Below are positions 46,217 to 54,617 of a DNA stretch of 64,000 bases, in pieces. The position numbers and the translations under genes were made by a program. This stretch comes from Pseudodesulfovibrio sp. (GTDB lineage Bacteria; Desulfobacterota; Desulfovibrionia; Desulfovibrionales; Desulfovibrionaceae). The notes beneath the pieces are model-generated. The model made no database searches and was not told where the DNA came from. It was given only the letters and a program-made list of their open reading frames with translations. Positions within the stretch are counted from its first letter, which is position 1, and every line of letters starts with the position of its first letter. Where the stretch lies: contig JADGEX010000001.1 of NCBI GenBank assembly GCA_016744135.1, positions 2,119,029-2,183,028 of the forward strand, in the 5' to 3' direction.

Positions 46217-47078
46217 GGCGTGCCTCCTTGGCTTCAACGGCTGCTGTCCGCATGTTTTCGCGCAGGGCGGTGAAGGTTGATTCAAGCGGCTTCAGAGCCT
46301 TGGCGATAACCTCTCCTTTGGAATAGGCTTCGGCCACTTCGCGGGAATAGGGAATTTCGGCCCATACGGGAATGTCGTTGTCCCGACAGAATTCCTGCAC
46401 GGTGTTGTCGCCAATCCCAGCTCGGTTGATGACCGCGCCCATGGGTTTTCCCATAGGTTTGAATGCTTCCCAAGCGAGTTTGAAATCATGGAATCCGAAA
46501 GGTGTGGGTTCCGTGACGAGCACTATGCAGTCAGCGTCCATGACAGCGGCGATGGCCGGGCAACTTACGCCGGGAGGGGCATCGATGAGGATGTCGCCTT
46601 TGGCGCTAAGTGCCGGAAACTCGGTACGAATTTGCCTCATAAGTGGAGGGCTCATTGCTTCGCCTATACGGAGGCGTCCCATGATGAATGTGTTGCCGTC
46701 CGTCGTGCCCCGGCATATTTCACCGAGTTCCCGTTTTCCGGGAGTAAGTGCGCCTTCCGGGCAGACTTCAAGACAAGCTCCGCATCCGTGGCACATTTCC
46801 GGGAAGGTGAGCAGAGTGTCGGCCATGATAGTTATTGCTTTGAATTGGCAAATGTCGGCACAGGCCCGGCACTTGGTGCATTTGTCTTCGTCGGCCTCGG
46901 GCACCTCAATGTACGCCTTCTGGATGTCGTCCAGTTCAGGCTTCAGGAAGAGATGCAAATTCGGTTCTTCGACGTCCAAATCCACCAGAGTGATGGGAGA
47001 GTCCCACAAGGCGGCCAGGGATGACGCCATTGTCGTCTTACCCGTGCCGCCTTTGCCGCTGGCTACGGCGTAGATCAC
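46209..47078 (-). CDS. Mrp/MinD-type ATPase with two ferredoxin motifs (first copy)
   Basis: A 289-aa paralogue of the next gene. Walker A is SGKGGTGKTTMASSL, the ferredoxin insert (about 63-120) has CTKCRACADICQ and CHGCGACLEVCP, and the switch-like motif is LIDAPPGVSCPAIAA. It starts with GTG at 47078, overlapping the stop of the DUF134-NifX gene (GTGA), so production follows that regulator. Proteins of this type occur in Desulfovibrio loci for the orange protein, near division-related genes; a function in Fe-S or Mo-Cu cluster handling is plausible but not shown. Confidence 0.9.
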   Translation of the reverse strand: MIYAVASGKGGTGKTTMASSLAALWDSPITLVDLDVEEPNLHLFLKPELDDIQKAYIEVPEADEDKCTKCRACADICQFKAITIMADTLLTFPEMCHGCGACLEVCPEGALTPGKRELGEICRGTTDGNTFIMGRLRIGEAMSPPLMRQIRTEFPALSAKGDILIDAPPGVSCPAIAAVMDADCIVLVTEPTPFGFHDFKLAWEAFKPMGKPMGAVINRAGIGDNTVQEFCRDNDIPVWAEIPYSREVAEAYSKGEVIAKALKPLESTFTALRENMRTAAVEAKEARHA

Positions 47079-48091
47079 TTGTTGCCCCCGGACTGTGCAT
47101 TGGCGTTGTCAGCCATGGGAACTTCACCGTTCTTGAATTTTTCAACAGCTTCGCCCACGGTCATGCCATCTACATCCTGACCGATTTTGATGCCGGCAGC
47201 CTGCAGGGCAGTGAAGGCCTTGGGACCGACATAGCCGGTCAGGAGCACCTGAGCACCGGCGTTGGCAACATTTTCGGCAGCCTGGATTCCGGCACCCTGA
47301 GCCATGGCTTGGGAAGAACCGTTGTCCACGTATTCGGCGTTCATGGTTTCGAGGTCAACGATGACGAATCCGCCTGCGCGGCCAAAACGGGGATCAACTT
47401 TGTCGTTCAGGGTCGGTCCATCACTGGTAACTGCAATTTTTTTCACGGTAATATCCTTGAATTGTTGTGTTGTATTGGCTTGTTGAGGAGTATTGTCGGT
47501 TCCCATGGCTCGGCCCATGCCAGCGTTACCGCCGCCCATGCCTTGACCGCCCATTCCGCGGCCTCCGCCGCCCATTCCACGGCCCTGACCTTGACCTTGG
47601 CCCATTCCTCGACCCTGACCGCCTACGCAGCGCCCCTGGCCAGTCTTGCGACCTTGGCCTTGACCTCCGCCCTGGCCACCCATGCATCGTCCGCCGCCTC
47701 CGGCTCCTGATCCATTTCCATTCATACCTGGCATAGCTTCTTCTCCATCAGTTGTGGACGAGTCGTCCGCTTGCATTTTGGGGCAAGATGCCCCTTTACA
47801 GGCGAGGGTGTAATGGCCGCCTTCGATGCGAATGGCGAGTCCGTTGGTCAACGCATTAGCGACGATAGACCTGGCTGCGCAGAGGATTCGTCCGAAGGTG
47901 GCGCGGGAAACCCCCATCGCCTTGGCCCCATCCATCTGAGAGAGGCCTTCGGCGTCCGCAAGGCGAAGCGCTTCGAGGTCTTCAAAGGTGATTGTGGCGT
48001 TCTTCAGTTTCTGCATGGGAATCCCTTGCGGCTTGTAATAAGTCGCGTCGGGTTCCTGTTGCACCATCCGCCGTTTTTTTCGTCTTCCCAT
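47075..48091 (-). CDS. DUF134 HTH protein fused to NifX-like domain
   Basis: A 338-aa fusion. Residues 1-105 are a UPF0251/DUF134 helix-turn-helix (ITFEDLEALRLADAEGLSQM, AMGVSRATFGRILCAAR). A long Gly/Gln/Met/Arg-rich linker (about 118-205) with two Cys follows. Residues about 212-320 are a NifX-type domain (DPRFGRAGGFVIVDLETM, VGPKAFTALQAAGIKIG). It could sense a metal cluster through the NifX part and regulate the operon through the HTH; three related palindromes just upstream support autoregulation. AGAGGGAC precedes the ATG. The domain pairing is known for the families; the sensing role is inference. Confidence 0.88.
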   Translation of the reverse strand: MGRRKKRRMVQQEPDATYYKPQGIPMQKLKNATITFEDLEALRLADAEGLSQMDGAKAMGVSRATFGRILCAARSIVANALTNGLAIRIEGGHYTLACKGASCPKMQADDSSTTDGEEAMPGMNGNGSGAGGGGRCMGGQGGGQGQGRKTGQGRCVGGQGRGMGQGQGQGRGMGGGGRGMGGQGMGGGNAGMGRAMGTDNTPQQANTTQQFKDITVKKIAVTSDGPTLNDKVDPRFGRAGGFVIVDLETMNAEYVDNGSSQAMAQGAGIQAAENVANAGAQVLLTGYVGPKAFTALQAAGIKIGQDVDGMTVGEAVEKFKNGEVPMADNANAQSGGNK

Positions 48092-48106
48092 AGTCCCTCT
48101 TTCATA

Positions 48107-48172
48107 TGAACAAATGTTGAAGTGACCATACGCTCATAAAAGTCGTCGTCAAGCGAAATGAGCATATGCTCA
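48107..48172. promoter_or_regulatory. Three related 14-bp palindromic sites, candidate operators
   Basis: TGAGCATATGCTCA (48159-48172) is a perfect palindrome. TGACCATACGCTCA (48123-48136) matches it at 12 of 14 positions and TGAACAAATGTTGA (48107-48120) at 10 of 14. All lie within 82 bp upstream of the DUF134-NifX start. Palindromes suit a dimeric HTH protein, and the first gene of the operon encodes one. Confidence 0.5.
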
Positions 48173-48284
48173 AAAAAATATCAGTAATGTTGTAAAATCC
48201 CTCTGAGAGTTGTGCGGTGGGTATCTATTTATTCTGTAATAGAATATGTTATGATGGAAAAAAATAAGAATGCAGGTTCGTAAT

Positions 48285-49034
48285 ATGAAAAAATCATGTT
48301 TTTTGAGTATATTACTCTTTTTATTTTTGTTCTGTGCATCTGCGTACGGAACAGAATTAAAAGAGGTTTATTCAGCGGGCCCGGAGTGGGAGACCTTTAC
48401 GCATAGGGATGGAACCGGGCTGTACCATGAGGTTCTTCGAGAGGTCTTTTCTCTATATGGAATTTCCGTGAAGCATGAATATGTTCCCACAAATCGGGGG
48501 GACGAACTGGTTCTTGCTGGATTAGCAGATATGATGACCTGCGATGACAAGGCGACAAGCGATCAGTTACATATGTCCCGGTATCCTTTGTACGTGGACA
48601 AGTATTATGCATTTTTCAGGAAAGAGCTTGTCGGCCCATGGCGCGGAGTAGATACCCTGCGAGGCAAGGATGTTGCCTGCCAGTTGGGATATTATCATGA
48701 ATGGGATTTCCCTGTGCCTGTGCACATTCGAGACATGTCGTCAGGCGTTAAGTGTTTGCAAATGGTTTTGCTTGAGCGGTCAGATTTTTACGTGGACGAT
48801 ATGCTGTTCATTGAAGACTCCATTGAAAAGTCAGGTCTTTCTTTCAACCGTCTTGACTATGATGCGCAAGAAGTAGGCGTCAGATCGTATCATCCGATTT
48901 TTAATGATACGGAACGTGGGCAGGCGGTCATGCAGTTGTTTGATGAAGGAATGTTTGCTTTACACAAGACGGGAAAACTCAAGCTCATCTATGAAAAATG
49001 GGGACATGATTACCCTGATTTCGACAGCTTTTGA
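48285..49034 (+). CDS. Family 3 periplasmic solute-binding protein
   Basis: A 249-aa protein with a signal peptide (MKKSCFLSILLFLFLFCASA, cleavage near 22) and a binding-protein domain; it lacks the usual lipobox. Motifs such as RDGTGLYHEVLREVF and the closing LKLIYEKWGHDYPDF fit the amino-acid-binding type often found without a transporter in sulfate reducers. No ABC permease or ATPase is adjacent. The ATG at 48285 is preferred over 48270 for the signal peptide. It may deliver ligand to a sensor. Confidence 0.8.
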   Translation: MKKSCFLSILLFLFLFCASAYGTELKEVYSAGPEWETFTHRDGTGLYHEVLREVFSLYGISVKHEYVPTNRGDELVLAGLADMMTCDDKATSDQLHMSRYPLYVDKYYAFFRKELVGPWRGVDTLRGKDVACQLGYYHEWDFPVPVHIRDMSSGVKCLQMVLLERSDFYVDDMLFIEDSIEKSGLSFNRLDYDAQEVGVRSYHPIFNDTERGQAVMQLFDEGMFALHKTGKLKLIYEKWGHDYPDFDSF

Positions 49035-49090
49035 TATTCGGTATTTCAAGTCATGGACAACCGTATGATGCCGGTGTAGTGACCTGCCCC

Positions 49091-49531
49091 ATGCGTACTC
49101 AAGCAGACAGGCTTCGCCACACTATTATGTTTGAAGTCATAGGACTTCTCACTTGCACTCCACTTGCTTCTTGGATCCTTCAACGGGATCTTATTAAGGT
49201 GGGGACTATGTCCATGATCATTTCGTTGACAGCCATGGGCTGCAATTATCTGTTCAATATCGCTTTCGACCATTTGCTCATCAAATTAGGCCGTCGGGTG
49301 AATGATCGTCCACCGTGGCTCAGGGCCGTTCATGCCGTGAGTTTTGAGGCCAGCCTATTGACTATCACCGTTCCATTTGTGGCCTGGTGGTTGAATCTTT
49401 CCCTATGGGCTGCGTTTGTTACGGACATCGGCTTTGCTCTTTTCTTTTTGGTCTATGCCTATCTATATAATTGGGCTTATGACGTTATCTTTCCCATGCC
49501 CGCAGATGACCCTCAACCCGTTATTCGGTAG
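49091..49531 (+). CDS. PACE-family efflux transporter
   Basis: A 146-aa membrane protein with four helices and two 'bacterial transmembrane pair' domains: TMSMIISLTAMGCNYLFNIAFD in the first and WLNLSLWAAFVTDIGFALFFLVYAYLYNW in the second. It resembles PACE exporters such as AceI that move biguanides and polyamines. RHTIMFEVIGL at the start and the aspartate in YLFNIAFDHLL are characteristic. The ATG at 49091 restores the usual N-terminus; the ribosome site is weak. It is followed by a LysE-type exporter after 15 bp. Confidence 0.82.
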   Translation: MRTQADRLRHTIMFEVIGLLTCTPLASWILQRDLIKVGTMSMIISLTAMGCNYLFNIAFDHLLIKLGRRVNDRPPWLRAVHAVSFEASLLTITVPFVAWWLNLSLWAAFVTDIGFALFFLVYAYLYNWAYDVIFPMPADDPQPVIR

Positions 49532-49546
49532 CCCGGAGATTCTTTT

Positions 49547-50179
49547 ATGTTTGGCACTCACGACCTCATACTGTTCATTCTTTCCGGGTTGTTGCTGAAT
49601 ATTACGCCGGGGCAGGACGTTTTCTATATAGTGAGCCGAGGGGCCTCCCTTGGCTGGAAGGGCGGTGTTTTGGCTGCGCTCGGCGTAGGGTCTGGGTGTT
49701 TTGTCCATGTCTTTGCCGCCGCACTCGGTCTGTCCGCTATTTTGGCGACATCCGCCACAGCGTTTACTGTCGTCAAGTATGTTGGTGCCGCGTATCTCGT
49801 TTGGATCGGGGTGAGTATGTGGTGCAAAGGGAGCGGAGATGCTGACGATGCTCAGAAAGGCGCTCTTTCCAGGCGAAAGGTTTTTTCCCAGGGTTTTTGG
49901 ACGAATGCACTTAATCCCAAAGTTGCGTTGTTTTTTTTGGCTTTTCTGCCTCAGTTTGTATCAGCGGATGCCGAGTCCAAGCCGTTGGCCTTTCTCTTTC
50001 TGGGGATTTTGTTCACGATCAATGGAACCCTTATAAATATGATTTGGGCTTGGTCTGCAGCCAAGGCTTCGGATGTGTTTGGCGGCGGTGGTAAGTATGT
50101 CCATTGGATTAAGCGGGCCGCTGGCTCTTTGTTTATTGGTTTGGGCATTCGGCTCGCCATGGCGGACTCGGCGGGGTAG
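49547..50179 (+). CDS. LysE/RhtB-family translocator
   Basis: A 210-aa inner-membrane exporter with about six helices. LLNITPGQDVFYIVSRGASLGWKGGV at the N-terminus and GFWTNALNPKVALFFLAFLPQFV in the middle are signatures of LysE/RhtB amino-acid efflux proteins. It is 15 bp after the PACE gene with CCGGAG before its ATG, so they are likely cotranscribed and may both relieve toxic amines or amino acids. An intrinsic terminator follows. Confidence 0.88.
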   Translation: MFGTHDLILFILSGLLLNITPGQDVFYIVSRGASLGWKGGVLAALGVGSGCFVHVFAAALGLSAILATSATAFTVVKYVGAAYLVWIGVSMWCKGSGDADDAQKGALSRRKVFSQGFWTNALNPKVALFFLAFLPQFVSADAESKPLAFLFLGILFTINGTLINMIWAWSAAKASDVFGGGGKYVHWIKRAAGSLFIGLGIRLAMADSAG

Positions 50180-50211
50180 TTTTTTTTGTTGAGATAAGAT
50201 GTGTAAGGAAG

Positions 50212-50236
50212 GGCCGCTTTGGAAGCGGCCTTTTTT
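50212..50236 (+). terminator. Intrinsic terminator after lysE-type gene
   Basis: GGCCGCTT and AAGCGGCC around TGG, followed by TTTTTT; 32 bp after the stop. Confidence 0.9.
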
Positions 50237-50573
50237 ATTGTGGGATGCGCCTTTGGCGAAAGTCATTGTTGGGTGCTGAAGCACCCAAGGCTTTCCATGC
50301 CCTGCCGGGCGGGCCTTCTTTTTTGGCAGCGCCCAAAAAAGGAGCAAAAAAGGTCGCTTGCGCTAGTTTTGCCGCCCGGTGATCGGCGGCAAGAAGCTGA
50401 TCATCGCGCGTAGCTTTCGGAATTGCGTTCTTCCGCTGTGCTTCAGTGCAATTTCGAACGGAGACGCTGCTGTTGCGCGTTGTCAGCTTCTACGCCTTTC
50501 GATCAAGGGCTGGGTTCGGTGCTTTGTCTGTGAGAAAAACAAAGAGGGTTCTTTTCGATATTCATTCGTCTTG

Positions 50574-50686
50574 AAGCTTGTGTAGCTGGTAGGCGAAAAG
50601 GTTTGAGTTTCCCGCAGCCGTAGCCCGGCTATGGTGAGGACGGACTCAATCTTTTCAACGACGCAGATGCGCCGCTATCGCAAGCC
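50574..50686 (+). repeat. Structured dispersed repeat, copy 3
   Basis: Shares the core with the other copies. The middle stem is GAAAAGGTTTGAGT with ACTCAATCTTTTC and keeps the bulged T. The apical hairpin is CCGTAGC-CCG-GCTATGG, with a G-U pair replacing A-U/G-C. The 5' arm is shortened (AGCTTGTG), so the outer stem is imperfect. Confidence 0.85.
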
Positions 50687-50962
50687 GACTCATGAAACAG
50701 AACCCCCGGTCTCGGGGGCATGAGACCGGGGGATCAAGAGGTGACAGAAGGTTTGGGAAGGTGTGTCTGTATCTTTCTTCAGCGATAGTTGGGGAATCGC
50801 TTGGGATTTGCCTGTGTTGATAATTAGAATCATTCCTAAAAAGACAGATGTTGTCAATACAAAAATTGAACTTATTGAAAAGAGTGGCTCACGCCTGTAA
50901 AAAAAGGCTAGATATGGGTCAAGAAGTGCCGCATGGAATCGTTGATTAATGTTGGGGGAAAT

Positions 50963-52600
50963 ATGGTTGATGATGGTGTATCCATGAAAATCCTTTTGGA
51001 TGAATTGGAAGACCTCAGAGCGCGTCAAGCTGAATGTGAAGACGAGCTGGAGGAATATAGAGCGGGCAGGAAGGGCGCGTGTGCCGAGGTAGACCAGTTA
51101 CGGGAAGCTCGGGAGAAATTGGGACTCGCCAATCTGATCGTTGAAAATTCTCCGGCAGTGCTTTTTCGGCGTAAAGCGGACGATACGTATGCCTTGGTTT
51201 ACGTCTCAGAGAATGTCAGTCAGTGGGGATATTCAGCCAAAGATTTTTTGAGTGGCAAGGTTACTTTCGAGGAAATAGGTCACCCGGACGACAATCAACG
51301 TCTCCATGATGAGATTTTGCGTTATCAGGACCTTGATGTCGAAGAATATGCGCAGGAATATCGTATCAAGACCGCAGAGGGAGACACCCGTTGGGTTTCC
51401 GATGAAACGTCCATCGTACGCGATGAGGACGGCAACCGGATTTTCAATCAGGGTGTGCTCATGGATATCACCCGCCGCAAGCAGGTGGAGGAAGCCTTGA
51501 CCGCCAGTGAATCCAAGTTTCGGCGGACGATTGAAGGGGCTGGTGAGGGATATTTTTTTATGGGTGGAGATTTGACCATCAAGGAAGTCAATGATGCCTA
51601 TTGCAGGATGATCGGCTATGAGCGTGAGGAATTAATGGGCAGACGTCCTCACGATTTCGCTACCCTTGAATATCAGCGTTTTCTTGAAAGTAATAAAGAA
51701 CACTTTCTCAAACAAGATCACCGTCGTTTCGAAGGAAGTATGGTACACAAGGACGGCCATGTGGTGCCTGTGTTGGTCAATGCCAACACTTTGCGGACAG
51801 CGGATGGTGAATTTCTTGGCCATGTGGCTTTTGTGGCTGATCTGACCGAACAGAAAAAAGCGGTGGAGTTGGCGGGAGAAGTGCAGAAGAGCCTGCTTCC
51901 CAAAAAAGCTCCTGATATTCCCGGACTTGACGTGGCCGGGACCAGTGTCGCCAGTGAGGTCGCGGGCGGTGACTACTTCGATTATTTGGAAAGTATGGAT
52001 GTCGATCATCCCGGTTTGACTGTGGCTGTGGGTGACATTTCCGGCCATGGTGTAGATGCGGCCCTGCTCATGACCACGGCGCGGGGTTTTTTGCGTATGA
52101 GGGCATCTCAGCCTGGTACTCCCGTTCAGGTGGTGACCGAGATGAACCGTCATCTCGCCGAGGATCTGGACGGTTCAGGTCGGTTCATGACGCTGTTTTA
52201 TCTTACGTTGGACACGCAAGAAAAAACAGCACGATGGGTTCGCGCTGGCCATGATCCAGCCATGATTTATTGTCCGATTCATGACGTTTTTACGGAATTG
52301 GCCGCTGATGCAGGGTTGCCCTTGGGGGTGACGCATGAATCCTTGTATAGCGAACAGGCCAACGATCTGCTTTCCGGGCAGATAATCGCCATCGGTACTG
52401 ACGGTATTTGGGAGTCCCGGAACAGGGATGGGGAGATGTTCGGCAAGGGCCGTTTCAAGGAAGCCGTGCGCATCCATGCAGAGAGGTCTGCGCAGGAAAT
52501 TTTGGATAGTGTTTTTGAAGCGGTTTATGCCTTTACTGAGGGAGCTAGGGCAGAAGATGACATAACGCTCGTTATCGTCAAATACGGCAAGGAGAATTGA
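50963..52600 (+). CDS. PAS-PAS-PP2C (SpoIIE-type) phosphatase
   Basis: A 545-aa signalling protein. An N-terminal coiled coil (about 5-55) is followed by two PAS domains with PAC motifs (about 65-175 and 185-310; FEEIGHPDDNQRL, GHVAFVADLTEQKKAVE). The C-terminal PP2C domain (about 320-545) shows GGDYFDY, VGDISGHGVDAALLMTTARG, WVRAGHDPAMI and ARAEDDITLVIVKY. Such phosphatases act on STAS anti-anti-sigma factors. I start at 50963 because GGGGGA precedes it; 50933 is possible. No membrane helix is seen. Its stop overlaps the mltF start (TGATG). Confidence 0.9.
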   Translation: MVDDGVSMKILLDELEDLRARQAECEDELEEYRAGRKGACAEVDQLREAREKLGLANLIVENSPAVLFRRKADDTYALVYVSENVSQWGYSAKDFLSGKVTFEEIGHPDDNQRLHDEILRYQDLDVEEYAQEYRIKTAEGDTRWVSDETSIVRDEDGNRIFNQGVLMDITRRKQVEEALTASESKFRRTIEGAGEGYFFMGGDLTIKEVNDAYCRMIGYEREELMGRRPHDFATLEYQRFLESNKEHFLKQDHRRFEGSMVHKDGHVVPVLVNANTLRTADGEFLGHVAFVADLTEQKKAVELAGEVQKSLLPKKAPDIPGLDVAGTSVASEVAGGDYFDYLESMDVDHPGLTVAVGDISGHGVDAALLMTTARGFLRMRASQPGTPVQVVTEMNRHLAEDLDGSGRFMTLFYLTLDTQEKTARWVRAGHDPAMIYCPIHDVFTELAADAGLPLGVTHESLYSEQANDLLSGQIIAIGTDGIWESRNRDGEMFGKGRFKEAVRIHAERSAQEILDSVFEAVYAFTEGARAEDDITLVIVKYGKEN

Positions 52601-54003
52601 TGCGTAGATCGGTCTTTGTGATAGTCCTTGTGTTCTGTTTGGGGAGTGTGACTTTGGCTGCGCCCACAAGTTTGGAGCGCGTTTCTCGTCACTGGACGGG
52701 TGATTTGTCAGAGATGATCACGCAGGGACGACCTGTTCGAGTTCTTGTTTCGTACAATCAAACCAATTTTTTCCTTTCAAAAGGGGTTATGCGTGGGCTG
52801 GAAGTAGACCTCATGAATGCCTACGAGCGGTATTTGTCCAGAAGCAATCCCGGGAAAAAAATACGAATTGTTTTTTTGGCCGTTCCTTTTGATCAGTTGA
52901 TCCCTGCCTTGTTGGACGGTCGTGGCGATGTTGTGGCTGCCGGTCTGACCGTCACCAAAGAGCGAAAAAAAAGTGTGGCATTCTCACTGCCTTATCGAAA
53001 GAACATTAAGGAGATTGTGGTCGGCGGTCATCGAAGTCGGGTACTGTCGAGCTTGGATGATCTGGCAGGAAAAAGAGTTCATGTTATGGCAGGCAGCAGT
53101 TACGTCGAGCACCTGCGGTCTGTGAGCAGTTCTTTGAAAGCGCGTGGACTTGCCCCCGTGGATGTAATTGAGGCAGATCCTAATTTGGTCACTGAAGATC
53201 TTTTGGAAATGGTGGCGCGAGGTCTCATTGGGTATGCGGTGGCTGAAAACCAGTTGGCCGAGGTTTGGAAGAAAAATATGCGTGGGTTGCGACTGTTTAA
53301 TGATGTCGTCATCCATTCGGGCGGAGAATTGGCGTGGGCTGTTCGGCCAGGAAATACCGGATTCAAGGAGAGTCTGGACGATTTTTCTCGGACGGTTCGT
53401 CAAGGGACGCTCAAAGGGAATATGTTTTATAAGCGGTACTTCGTGAATGAAGATCATGTGCTTAATTTCAGGAATCCGTTGGCTGACGGGCGATTACAGC
53501 CCATGGCGAAATTATTTCAAAAATATGCAGAACAGTATGGCTTCGACTGGTTGAAAATTGCTGCTTTGGCATTTCAGGAGTCCGGTTTTAATCAGGATTT
53601 GAAGAGCAACAGAGGCGCGGTGGGAGTCATGCAGATCAAACCCTCCACGGCCAGTGATCCCAATGTGAACATCAAGAATATTGAGAAGTTGGAAAATAAC
53701 ATTCACGCCGGGGTTAAATACCTTCATTTTCTGTGCGAACGCTATTTCAAGGATGTGGACCCTGAACATCGGGTGGATTTTGCGTTGGCCGCTTACAATG
53801 CCGGCCCTGCGCGGGTCCGCGGTTTGCGTACAAAGACTGCGGAGAAGGGCTTTGATCCAAATCTCTGGTTCGGGAACGTCGAGTGGGCAGCGTATGACAT
53901 CATTGGCCATGAAACCCCGGATTATGTCGCGCATGTTCAAATATATTACGCTGCGTACAAGGCCATGTCTGATGTTTTGACCAAGCGGAATAAAGCCATG
54001 TAG
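52600..54003 (+). CDS. mltF: Membrane-bound lytic murein transglycosylase F
   Basis: A 467-aa protein. A signal peptide (MRRSVFVIVLVFCLGSVTLA) precedes a family 3 binding-protein-like domain (about 45-285; RVLVSYNQTNFFLSKGVMRG, FDQLIPALLDGRGDVVAAGL) and a lysozyme-like SLT domain (about 305-460). The catalytic glutamate is about E327 in ALAFQESGFN, followed by GAVGVMQIKPSTA and ALAAYNAGPARV. MltF cuts peptidoglycan, with the N-terminal domain binding muropeptides. It is coupled to the PAS-PP2C gene by an overlapping stop and start, an unusual pairing. Confidence 0.92.
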   Translation: MRRSVFVIVLVFCLGSVTLAAPTSLERVSRHWTGDLSEMITQGRPVRVLVSYNQTNFFLSKGVMRGLEVDLMNAYERYLSRSNPGKKIRIVFLAVPFDQLIPALLDGRGDVVAAGLTVTKERKKSVAFSLPYRKNIKEIVVGGHRSRVLSSLDDLAGKRVHVMAGSSYVEHLRSVSSSLKARGLAPVDVIEADPNLVTEDLLEMVARGLIGYAVAENQLAEVWKKNMRGLRLFNDVVIHSGGELAWAVRPGNTGFKESLDDFSRTVRQGTLKGNMFYKRYFVNEDHVLNFRNPLADGRLQPMAKLFQKYAEQYGFDWLKIAALAFQESGFNQDLKSNRGAVGVMQIKPSTASDPNVNIKNIEKLENNIHAGVKYLHFLCERYFKDVDPEHRVDFALAAYNAGPARVRGLRTKTAEKGFDPNLWFGNVEWAAYDIIGHETPDYVAHVQIYYAAYKAMSDVLTKRNKAM

Positions 54004-54126
54004 TTGCGACGGCGTACTTTTCGTTTTCTCAGAGACTCTCATTGGCATGAAGTCGCTTCTTCGGGTATACTGGAAATAGCCCTCCCGTTTGGAGAGGTGT
54101 TTTCATCGAAACCAAGGAGTAGAGCT

Positions 54127-54546
54127 ATGAAAATCACTCGTATCCTTCTTCCTGTTGACGGTTCCCGTTTGTCGGATGCTGCTGCTGACATGGCGATTGA
54201 TTTGGCGGGCGACAATGCCTCTATTGTTTTACTGCATGTCCGAAGAGCTGTGCCTGTAGGATTGGGACAACCCAATGCCAATGATTTGCTTGAGCACCTG
54301 ACCAAAGGTGCGGAAGAGGTCATGACCCACTATCGAGCTATTTTGTCCAACGCGAATGCAGACTCCCTTGAATTGATTGTTGGCGGCGATGTGGCTGAAG
54401 TCATTGCCAATGTTGCCGATGTGGAAAAGTGTGACCTCATAGTGATTGGTTCCAAGGGGAAGTCGGATCTCGAAGGATTGTTTCTCGGGTCGGTCACACA
54501 CAAGGTCTTGCAGACTACCAATCGACCAGTGCTTGTCGTGAAGTAG
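54127..54546 (+). CDS. Universal stress protein A family
   Basis: A 139-aa UspA-fold protein. ITRILLPVDGSRLSDAAADMA opens it; the C-terminal G-x2-G-x9-G-S motif (GSKGKSDLEGLFLGS) indicates the ATP-binding subgroup. The ATG at 54127 has AAGGAG seven bases before it; the frame extends upstream to 54004 without family similarity. It is 123 bp after mltF, with no terminator visible between them. Role in stress adaptation is known only for the family. Confidence 0.9.
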   Translation: MKITRILLPVDGSRLSDAAADMAIDLAGDNASIVLLHVRRAVPVGLGQPNANDLLEHLTKGAEEVMTHYRAILSNANADSLELIVGGDVAEVIANVADVEKCDLIVIGSKGKSDLEGLFLGSVTHKVLQTTNRPVLVVK

Positions 54547-54617
54547 ACGAAGGGAGATTAGGAATGTCTATCGATTTGGAAATACAGGGTTTGTGCTAAT
54601 CCTGATGGTTTGTTACT

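Larger units (their letters stand above)
50180..50962. other. Large non-coding region with repeats
   Basis: 783 bp without a convincing gene. It holds a terminator (50212-50236), a GC-rich tract with hairpins such as TTGGGTGCTGAAGCACCCAA (near 50270-50290) and AAAAAAGGAGCAAAAAAGG (50335-50353), the structured repeat (50574-50686) and an 11-bp-stem hairpin (50703-50732) lacking a T run. Confidence 0.65.

Noticed and set aside
47500-47720. Gly/Gln-rich repeats as a CRISPR or tandem-repeat array
   Set aside because: They are in-frame codons of the linker in the DUF134-NifX protein, without regular spacers.
50690-51028. 112-aa minus-strand frame whose stop lies 3 bp from structured repeat copy 3
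   Set aside because: Most of it overlaps a hairpin and the 5' end of the PAS-PP2C gene, and no ribosome site is clear. The stop position matches the purE/glnA pattern, so it deserves a look if copies are found next to stops genome-wide.
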